Source: CAOJBM01 sp051872535 (GTDB lineage Bacteria; Bacillota_I; Bacilli_A; RF39; UBA660). Taken from it: 15,307 bases of DNA. Each line of letters starts with the position of its first letter. Position 1 is the first letter of the stretch. The notes beneath the pieces are model-generated. The model saw only the letters and a program-made list of their open reading frames with translations, was not told where the DNA came from and did not search any database. The stretch covers positions 1 through 15,307 of the forward strand of contig JBJEDY010000018.1 in the NCBI GenBank assembly GCA_051872535.1, written 5' to 3'. Positions 1 through 5,515 of the stretch are shown here, one piece after another. A program made the position numbers and the translations under genes.

Positions 1-243
1 CTCACCATTTTTTTCTTTTACTTCATCATAATAATGTGTGATAATTGGATTAAATACTGAATCAAATCCAATTTCCTCACTTAGTTCCCTTTTTAACCCT
101 TCTTTTAAAGTTTCACCTTTTTCCAAATGTCCTCCAGGAAATTCCCATGCACCTGGGTATAAATCATCATTTTCACTTCTTTTAACTACTAAAAATTCAT
201 CATTATCTTTCAAAATGCCAGTTAAAACAATTCTAGTATTCAT
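1..243 (-). CDS. NUDIX hydrolase (3' end cut by window edge)
   Basis: The 81 visible codons are the N-terminal part of a NUDIX-fold hydrolase, a family that cleaves nucleoside diphosphates linked to another moiety (NTPs, oxidised nucleotides, NDP-sugars). The protein begins MNTRIVLTGILKD. The NUDIX box is complete and follows G-x5-E-x7-R-E-x-x-E-E-x-G: it starts at the GGH of FPGGHLEKGE and ends in RELSEEIG, around residues 37-60, so the metal-binding Glu residues are present. The start is fixed by an AGGAG seven bases upstream, which sits directly on the stop codon of the decayed nucleotidase gene before it; the two were once an operon. Substrate cannot be told from this fragment. The YPGAWEFPGG context resembles MutT/8-oxo-dGTPase-like members, but that is only a resemblance. 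The C-terminal part lies outside the window. Confidence 0.85.
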   Translation of the reverse strand, partial: MNTRIVLTGILKDNDEFLVVKRSENDDLYPGAWEFPGGHLEKGETLKEGLKRELSEEIGFDSVFNPIITHYYDEVKEKNGE

Positions 244-253
244 ATAATATCTC

Positions 254-552
254 CTATCTGTTGTTAATTATATCACGTATTTTTAATAAGTCATCGACAA
301 TTATGAAATCATTACTTTTATTGCCATAACTATCGATATTTTTCATATATTTATTAAATAGAATCGATACTCCACCTTTTTTCTTCCATTCTTCAAGATT
401 ATATATAACATCATCTATCAAAATGCAGTTATTCGAATCAACAAAATCTGTTTTAGAAGAATTATATGGACAAAAATAATATTGAAAATGTTTTTTTTAT
501 TTAAAAATTCTGTTTTCGCTTTTTGCTCCTTTTGGCAATATGGAGTCAAGTC
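254..552 (-). pseudogene. Decayed 5'-nucleotidase (NT5C/HAD-like) remnant
   Basis: Minus-strand translation ending at the TAG at 254-256 gives a typical C-terminal half of a small HAD-superfamily 5'(3')-deoxyribonucleotidase-like protein: FCPYNSSKTDF, then ILIDDVIYNLEEWKKKGG (the LIDD acidic motif, the NLE.W segment and the GG turn), ending in VDDLLKIRDIINN. Upstream, a different reading frame carries the matching preceding segment, YCQKEQKAKTEFLNKK. The two frames meet in a run of eight A (491-498), so a simple indel there explains the break, and the frame entering the later part has a stop at 497-499. The N-terminal half with the first catalytic Asp is not detectable before thiE. The gene is therefore broken and truncated. 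It would have dephosphorylated a nucleotide and probably been cotranscribed with the NUDIX gene, whose ribosome binding site overlaps its stop. Confidence 0.7.
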
Positions 553-603
553 ATTTTTGGACCGTTTTTTTTACGAATACGTGCTTTTTTGTGTTGTTTT
601 TGG

Positions 604-646
604 ATTAGATAAAATCTAATGCTTTAACTATTATATATTAAGCATT
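604..646 (-). terminator. Possible terminator hairpins at the end of the thiE operon
   Basis: Read on the minus strand, AATGCTTAA at 646-638 (including the thiE stop codon) can pair with TTAAAGCATT at 627-618 around a ten-base AT loop, with one bulge. The following bases AGATTTTATCT are moderately U-rich. A second small perfect hairpin (ATTAGAT, 3-base loop, ATCTAAT, 604-620) overlaps the first. There is no long uninterrupted T tract, so this is a plausible but weak intrinsic terminator for the operon. Confidence 0.35.
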
Positions 647-1264
647 ATTTGATAAAATAAGTTTTTTTAATTTCATAGCTGACTCAGTTATGTTTTCTTT
701 TCCCAATATAGGTCTAATCATTGCATAACCAGAAATATTATAATTTTTAAAATTAGGAATAGTGTTTTCATTTATTCCACCAATAACAACTATAGGAATT
801 TTACAAAAGTTTAGAATCTTTAGTAATTCTTCATGGCTAACAATTTTTGCATCTTTTTTTGTTGTTGATTTATAAATTGCACCTACACCTAAATAAGTTG
901 CGCCATGTTCAATAGCTCTTTTAGCCTGTTCCAATGTTGTTACGGTAACACCAATAATTTTATTTTTTCCCAGAATTTTTCTAGCCTCTAAACAAGAAAT
1001 ATCATCTTGTCCTATATGAATGCCATCTGCATTAATTTTTAAAGCTACATCAATATTATCATTAATAATTAAAGGAACATTATAAGCATCAGTTACTTTT
1101 TTAATTCTATCTGCTATTAAATATATTTCTTCTGTTTTTTTATTTTTTTCGCGTACTTGAACAATAGTCACTCCACCAAGTATTGCTTGACGAACACACT
1201 CTTGTATATCATAATACGGATTAATATCACTATTCGTGCATAAATATAAACTATAATCTATCAT
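638..1264 (-). CDS. thiE: Thiamine-phosphate synthase homologue (ThiE)
   Basis: 208 residues, normal ThiE length, a single TIM-barrel domain. ThiE joins 4-amino-5-hydroxymethyl-2-methylpyrimidine diphosphate (HMP-PP) to thiazole phosphate in the cytoplasm, making thiamine phosphate. Family landmarks are visible: QVREK (36-40, pyrophosphate/pyrimidine site), INDN (67-70) and HIGQDD (83-88) with the metal-binding Asp residues, GVTVTT (105-110), GAIYKSTTKKDA (128-139) and the phosphate-loop GGIN (162-165). The regions expected to touch thiazole phosphate are less standard: the usual PT-x-TK reads KSTTK, and the usual VVSAI-like strand reads MIRPI (182-186); Arg at that place does occur in some genuine ThiE proteins. 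The ATG start overlaps the upstream stop as ATGA, so translation is coupled to the nucleotidyltransferase and hence to the RiPP operon. No TPP riboswitch was seen. It could be ordinary thiamine salvage, or a recruited tailoring enzyme (inference). Confidence 0.88.
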   Translation of the reverse strand: MIDYSLYLCTNSDINPYYDIQECVRQAILGGVTIVQVREKNKKTEEIYLIADRIKKVTDAYNVPLIINDNIDVALKINADGIHIGQDDISCLEARKILGKNKIIGVTVTTLEQAKRAIEHGATYLGVGAIYKSTTKKDAKIVSHEELLKILNFCKIPIVVIGGINENTIPNFKNYNISGYAMIRPILGKENITESAMKLKKLILSNNA

Positions 1265-2124
1265 TTTAACAATACCTTATGCTTAGATTTAAACTCTGAA
1301 AAAATAAAATCATAATACGGATCATTATCTGCTGTGAACACTTCATTTTGTTTATTATTAGAAATCTCATTTTTCAATTTTTCAACCTTATGTAAGTCTA
1401 AGTGCTTTTCAAATTGTGAGCAATCATATATATCTTTAGGTCTATTTCCTATTTTACTTAAATATAATGCTTCGAGTGTTATAGCAAAATATTTTATATT
1501 ATTATGATATTTAGGTTCATCTGAAAAACTTAAATTCACAACCAATGGGGAATTATATATTTTTTCTATATAAAACTTACCATCATCTATAAAATAATCA
1601 TTTTGCTCAATAGTATTATCTTCTCGCCTTACATACATAAAAAGCGTAATTGGAATTTCTAATGTATTTTCATAATACATTTTTAACATTACTCTTTTTG
1701 TTCCATCATTTCTATCACCAATTTGTCTTTTAAATGTAAATCCATAGTTAATACAAACTTGCTCCAATTTTTTTAAATCATTCATATTAACAAATATATC
1801 TAAATCATGATGATAACGTTGAAGTTCTTTGTTAATAAGCATATAAGACAAAATACCACTCGTATAATAATATTCTACATTATTTTCATTGAACATTACA
1901 TTACATTTATCAAAAATTTCATATATACTTTGATGATTTTCGTTTAAATGTATAATATTTGGATCAATATTCATCTTTTTTAACCACAAATATCTTTTTT
2001 CTAAATCGCTATAATTTAACTGATTAGATTTAATATAATTATAAAATTTTTCTTTCTCAATTAAATAACTAAAATAATTATAGATTAAAATATCCATTTC
2101 ATCATTAAATCTATTATTACTCAT
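1261..2124 (-). CDS. Nucleotidyltransferase-fold protein in the RiPP operon
   Basis: 287 residues. Residues about 85-125 carry the signature of the polymerase-beta-type nucleotidyltransferase superfamily in its small-molecule/antibiotic-modifying style: YYYTSG (a variant of the GG/GS turn, 86-90), then RYHHDLDIFV with Arg103, His105/His106 and the metal-binding pair Asp107-x-Asp109, followed by a helix and INYGF. This resembles R-x-H-x-D-[IL]-D proteins such as lincosamide/aminoglycoside nucleotidyltransferase-like families. The N-terminal about 80 residues and the C-terminal about 120 are predicted alpha-rich and not recognised. The expected reaction is transfer of a nucleotide to a hydroxyl or phosphate; the substrate is unknown. 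The gene lies 11 bases after ycaO, with its AGGAGGT overlapping the ycaO stop, and overlaps thiE by ATGA. Within the operon it may tailor the product or protect the host from it (inference). It could also be a catalytically weak or antitoxin-like member. Confidence 0.65.
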   Translation of the reverse strand: MSNNRFNDEMDILIYNYFSYLIEKEKFYNYIKSNQLNYSDLEKRYLWLKKMNIDPNIIHLNENHQSIYEIFDKCNVMFNENNVEYYYTSGILSYMLINKELQRYHHDLDIFVNMNDLKKLEQVCINYGFTFKRQIGDRNDGTKRVMLKMYYENTLEIPITLFMYVRREDNTIEQNDYFIDDGKFYIEKIYNSPLVVNLSFSDEPKYHNNIKYFAITLEALYLSKIGNRPKDIYDCSQFEKHLDLHKVEKLKNEISNNKQNEVFTADNDPYYDFIFSEFKSKHKVLLK

Positions 2125-2135
2125 ATTCTTACCTC

Positions 2136-3413
2136 CTATGGAAACGGATGTGGTAAAACTGTTAAATTATCGTTATACTTTAAACCTAATTTTTTTGGTA
2201 CATCAAAAAATCTTTTAGCACCAAGTCTTGGATAAATATGACTTTTATTTAAATCAATTAAAGATGGTGCAATAACTTTAACAACTTTAATTCCTGTATC
2301 TTTTATATCATCCGTAGTTAATTCTTTAAAATAAACATTGATATCATTCTTTTTTAAATTGATCAAAACATCATCAAACGAAATTTTTTCTTTTTTATAT
2401 TTAATTAATTGACTATTAAATAACAGCTTGTTAAAGTTGTCACCTTGATAATATAAAAAATGTTCATATAATGTTTTGATTTTATCTGGATTTTTTTGTC
2501 TTACATCCATAATATTCAAAGAATAAAAATACGTAAATAAACATTCCTTTAAAGATTTATTAATTGCATAATCTGAATCCAAACTGGCACAAGCACCTAT
2601 TCCATAATGATTTCTATTATTATCTATTTTATATATTATCGATAAATAAACCGGAACATTTAAATCAGAATATAATTTATGAATCTTAATATTATAATCT
2701 TTCCTTATATTATCAATAAATTTTTTGCTTTTTCCAAATATCGTATTAATATCAATCTCAGGTGGATTAAGACGTTGCATAAAATTTATCATTAAGGCAT
2801 CTCTTTCTATTAACTCCATCAATCCACTCATTACACATTCATCTATAGAAAAACCAGCAGCCATTCCTGTAGACGTTGTTTCAGCTACAACTTTATTAAT
2901 ATCAAATGGCAGATAAATTAAACTAGCAGGCCAAAACATATATTTTTTTCTATCTTTAACATCATAAATTTTTGTCCATTCTATAACATCAGAATTTGGA
3001 TTTAAAAAATTATCAAACCTGGCATACTGTTCATTGGTATATGTAGAAAATTCAGAAAAAACATATTTTTTATCAAGTTTATCTTTTTTACATGAAATTA
3101 TTTCGTTTTTAGGTATATAAGACATACAATACCTTTCTAATGCCTCTGCTAAACAACTTGTTATTGCAGTAGTTTTATCTTCATTTACTCCTAATCCACC
3201 ACTTGAAACATCACGACTAATATTAAACAATTCTTTTGTATTAGCACTTAGACATTGATACATATATAAATTATATTTATCTAATTCATGGCGTTCCAAT
3301 ATTGCATTTACAATACCAAATTTATCACTAAAAATATTTGATAATCCCTTATATTCTTTTCCTAACACATTTAATATTTCATCTCTATTTAAAATCAACT
3401 TATTTCTAATCAT
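2136..3413 (-). CDS. YcaO-domain protein (ATP-dependent cyclodehydratase/thioamidation type)
   Basis: About 425 residues, the size of a stand-alone YcaO enzyme. YcaO proteins use ATP to activate peptide backbone amides, giving azolines from Cys/Ser/Thr, or thioamides and amidines. The ATP-site motifs are visible: SSGGLGVNEDKTTA followed by SCLAEALER (S-x3-E-x2-E-R, around residues 86-94), then STGMAAGFS and GLMELIERDAL near residues 184-207. The protein ends in PHPFP, the C-terminal proline-rich tail (PxPxP) typical of cyclodehydratase-type YcaOs. I take ATG at 3411-3413 as start because AGGTGAT lies just upstream; a GTG at 3422 would add three residues. It overlaps the upstream 109-residue gene by 8 bases, so the two products are probably made together, fitting a partner/YcaO pair. 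Its likely substrate is the 18-residue peptide at the head of the operon (inference). Confidence 0.9.
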   Translation of the reverse strand: MIRNKLILNRDEILNVLGKEYKGLSNIFSDKFGIVNAILERHELDKYNLYMYQCLSANTKELFNISRDVSSGGLGVNEDKTTAITSCLAEALERYCMSYIPKNEIISCKKDKLDKKYVFSEFSTYTNEQYARFDNFLNPNSDVIEWTKIYDVKDRKKYMFWPASLIYLPFDINKVVAETTSTGMAAGFSIDECVMSGLMELIERDALMINFMQRLNPPEIDINTIFGKSKKFIDNIRKDYNIKIHKLYSDLNVPVYLSIIYKIDNNRNHYGIGACASLDSDYAINKSLKECLFTYFYSLNIMDVRQKNPDKIKTLYEHFLYYQGDNFNKLLFNSQLIKYKKEKISFDDVLINLKKNDINVYFKELTTDDIKDTGIKVVKVIAPSLIDLNKSHIYPRLGAKRFFDVPKKLGLKYNDNLTVLPHPFP

Positions 3414-3735
3414 TTTTATCACCTGGCAATTTTATTATTTTATGTTTAATAACATTTCCATCTTTAAATATTTCAATGACCTCATTATCAGATAAAATAT
3501 TCTTATACATATTTATCAACTTTCTACATTTAAAACCGGGTATTTTTTTATAAATTTTTAATGAATATATACTATTTGATATTAACCGTTTATAAAACGA
3601 ATTGCTATCAAATTTTCGATTTAGTAAAGGCCCAATTAGATAGGATGTTTTAGTTTTAGAAACAAGTATTTCCTTTCCTGATAAACTTTTTTCTTTGAGA
3701 TATTCCGAATAAAATAAATAATTATTTTTTTTCAT
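3406..3735 (-). CDS. Small YcaO partner-like protein (possible cyclodehydratase leader-binding domain)
   Basis: 109 residues, basic, no signal peptide. The central stretch KTSYLIGPLLNRKF followed by SFYKRLISNSIYSL resembles the segment of azoline-forming (TOMM) cyclodehydratase partner proteins that reads roughly IGP, then a short loop, then CF-x-CL-x-R-L-x-SN. Here the metal-binding-type Cys positions are not kept (SFYKRL instead of CFECL). The rest is unrecognised. Its position directly before ycaO, overlapping it by 8 bases, and after the peptidase gene, overlapping that by 14, supports a role as the peptide-docking partner of YcaO. In known systems that partner is an E1-like or Ocin-ThiF-like protein several times larger, so this would be a minimal version. 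A clear AGGAG precedes the ATG. The assignment rests on a short motif and context; treat it as a hypothesis. Confidence 0.5.
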   Translation of the reverse strand: MKKNNYLFYSEYLKEKSLSGKEILVSKTKTSYLIGPLLNRKFDSNSFYKRLISNSIYSLKIYKKIPGFKCRKLINMYKNILSDNEVIEIFKDGNVIKHKIIKLPGDKND

Positions 3736-5344
3736 AATTTAATCTCCTAATTTTATCATCAGATTTCATCATATTATTAGCTTCATCATTAAATTTGTCT
3801 AAATTAGATAGTAATCGATTCTTGTTTTTTGAGTTATTATTTACAGAGATAAACCATTTTCCGATACTTGTATTCATAAACTCATCTAATTCTTCTTTAG
3901 CCTTTAGTTGCTTTGTTTTAAATAAAGGATCACATACTATAAATTTATTATCGTCATAGCCAGATATTAAAATAGCATGATATCCACCTGGAATTTCACC
4001 AGCTACAATAGCAAGATTTCCTTTTTCTAATTCTTTTCTTATCAATTGAGAATTAATTTTAATCCCATTAACAACATTTGTACCCATCAATTTAGCTCTA
4101 TCCAATATTTCTTTATATTCTGACATTGCAAATTGGAAATTTTCTTTGCTTAACGCTCCTTTATCATTATTAAATAAAGTCAAATCTTCGTGATATAGTG
4201 TTGTATCTAATCCATTTTTCGAAAAATGAAATGCTAATGCAGAAAATGGAGTACCACTCATATATTTTGAACCATAAATTCTATAATAACGTCTTTCATC
4301 ATACCAATTTGCTTTTTCCATGACACCAAAATATTCCAATGCCATCATCATACATGCAATTGCACATGTATCACCTCGTTGCTTATAAAGTCTAACTTTT
4401 TTTTCCATTTTTATTTTCCTTTCGCTTTGTAACTTTTTAAGAGCTCCAATAATTATCTCTTTATTATATTCATATATGTACCCATTATTTGGTAAAATTT
4501 TACTTTCATTTAGATATTCTAAAATTTTTCTTCTTAATAAAAAACCAGATATTCCAATCAAATTACTAGCAATCAATTTTTCGTTCAGGTTATCATAAAT
4601 AATTATATCTCTTATTGCTTTTCTATCAGGATGTTCTAGGGTAAAATAAAAATGTTTAATTTTATATTCATCAGAAATAGAATATTTTTTAATATCATCT
4701 AACAAGCGTTTCGCTGTTATTGTAGAATCAAGATAATTCTTAAATCTTTTTAGAAATCTAGATTCAAATATTTCAGTATCATTCGCGTGGTATTTATTTA
4801 ATAAATACTTTTTAAATTCATCTGATTTACTATTATCAAACTTTAATAAATATATATAATATAAATGGTCAATTTGATATTGAGCAAAATACGTTTCAAC
4901 AGGTGGAGTTATTAAAAGATGACTAGACTCTTCTAGTTTCATATTCTCATCTGCTGTAGAAATAAATCCACAATTATAATCTAAATACTTTTTTATAGCC
5001 CCAGACATAACAAGTGTAGCCTCATCAACAACACATGATGTTGAATATATTTTTACTAAATTTTCTATTTCATTAGGTGATAATTCTATATTATCATTCC
5101 GTATCAAATCAAGAAATGCTGGCTCTAATAATACTTCATAATAAGAATTATGCCAATCCCATCTATCTATTAATCTTTTTAAGAAAATTTCAGGAGCATT
5201 CAGTAATTCTTTGTTCATTAATTGACTAATATTTGGATTAGACTCTGCATAATATCTATTTGCATTAAATAACTGTTGTTCCAAAATTTCATCTATATTT
5301 TTTTTCATGATATTTGGAATAATTTTACTCTTTATATTTTCCAT
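3722..5344 (-). CDS. C39-like cysteine peptidase with large unknown N-terminal domain
   Basis: 540 residues, soluble, no transmembrane segments seen. The C-terminal part (about 318-500) matches the C39/C39-like papain-fold pattern: Gln322 (oxyanion hole) in LYKQRGDTCAIACMMMALEY with catalytic Cys327, then GGYHAILISGYDD with His456, and CDP with Asp472, so the Gln-Cys-His-Asp set is complete. The usual CGPAC reads CAIAC. In C39 families this domain removes leader peptides, usually after a double glycine; no such site occurs in the neighbouring 18-residue peptide. Residues 1-310 are unrecognised: mostly helical, with WDWHN near 62-66 and Cys at 104 and 125. There is no ABC-transporter part, unlike classical bacteriocin exporters. 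A GGGAGG ribosome site lies seven bases before ATG, just after the hairpin at 5364-5385. Likely role: release of the modified peptide, with the N-terminal domain binding or modifying it (inference). Confidence 0.7.
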   Translation of the reverse strand: MENIKSKIIPNIMKKNIDEILEQQLFNANRYYAESNPNISQLMNKELLNAPEIFLKRLIDRWDWHNSYYEVLLEPAFLDLIRNDNIELSPNEIENLVKIYSTSCVVDEATLVMSGAIKKYLDYNCGFISTADENMKLEESSHLLITPPVETYFAQYQIDHLYYIYLLKFDNSKSDEFKKYLLNKYHANDTEIFESRFLKRFKNYLDSTITAKRLLDDIKKYSISDEYKIKHFYFTLEHPDRKAIRDIIIYDNLNEKLIASNLIGISGFLLRRKILEYLNESKILPNNGYIYEYNKEIIIGALKKLQSERKIKMEKKVRLYKQRGDTCAIACMMMALEYFGVMEKANWYDERRYYRIYGSKYMSGTPFSALAFHFSKNGLDTTLYHEDLTLFNNDKGALSKENFQFAMSEYKEILDRAKLMGTNVVNGIKINSQLIRKELEKGNLAIVAGEIPGGYHAILISGYDDNKFIVCDPLFKTKQLKAKEELDEFMNTSIGKWFISVNNNSKNKNRLLSNLDKFNDEANNMMKSDDKIRRLNYEKK

Positions 5345-5363
5345 TTATTAACCTCCCATTAAA

Positions 5364-5385
5364 GTCATAGTATACTAACTATGAC
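5364..5385 (-). promoter_or_regulatory. Intercistronic hairpin between precursor ORF and peptidase gene
   Basis: A perfect 8-bp inverted repeat, GTCATAGT / ACTATGAC, with a 6-base loop lies in the 56-base gap after the 18-codon ORF and before the peptidase ribosome site. No T tract follows on the minus strand, so it is not a strong terminator. Such a hairpin just after a short peptide gene often stabilises the upstream message or lowers downstream expression, so that more precursor than enzyme is made; that role is inferred here. Confidence 0.55.
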
Positions 5386-5400
5386 ATTCGAAATAAGAAA

Positions 5401-5457
5401 TTATGCAGTGCAAAGCATATCATATTTTCTATTAAATTTTTTCATTAATCTTCTCAT
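5401..5457 (-). CDS. Candidate 18-residue RiPP precursor peptide
   Basis: The ORF reads MRRLMKKFNRKYDMLCTA and stops at TAA. It is very short, but its ribosome site is the best in the window: AAGGAGGTG at 5463-5471, about five bases before the ATG. It is the first ORF of the YcaO operon, the classical precursor position. The first about 13 residues are strongly basic (seven Arg/Lys), suggesting a minimal leader. The C-terminal LCTA contains adjacent Cys and Thr, the residue types YcaO cyclodehydratases convert to thiazoline and methyloxazoline. No double-Gly cleavage site is present. A possible minus-strand -10 (TATAGT, 5499-5504) lies upstream but without a convincing -35, so transcription may come partly from rel. 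It could instead be a translational leader; the ribosome site, position and composition favour a product-forming peptide. Confidence 0.6.
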   Translation of the reverse strand: MRRLMKKFNRKYDMLCTA

Positions 5458-5515
5458 ATGAACACCTCCTTATTTCTTTTTAGTTTTTTAATGAGATCAC
5501 TATAAACTCAATATT

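Noticed and set aside
604..1300. TPP riboswitch controlling thiE.
   Set aside because: thiE is inside an operon with an ATGA overlap and no conserved thi-box elements were seen upstream of it or of the operon.
1208..1322. A 14-base identical repeat (1208-1221 and 1309-1322) in thiE and the end of the nucleotidyltransferase gene.
   Set aside because: Both copies encode PYYD in ordinary coding context; no flanking similarity supports duplication or a recombination site.
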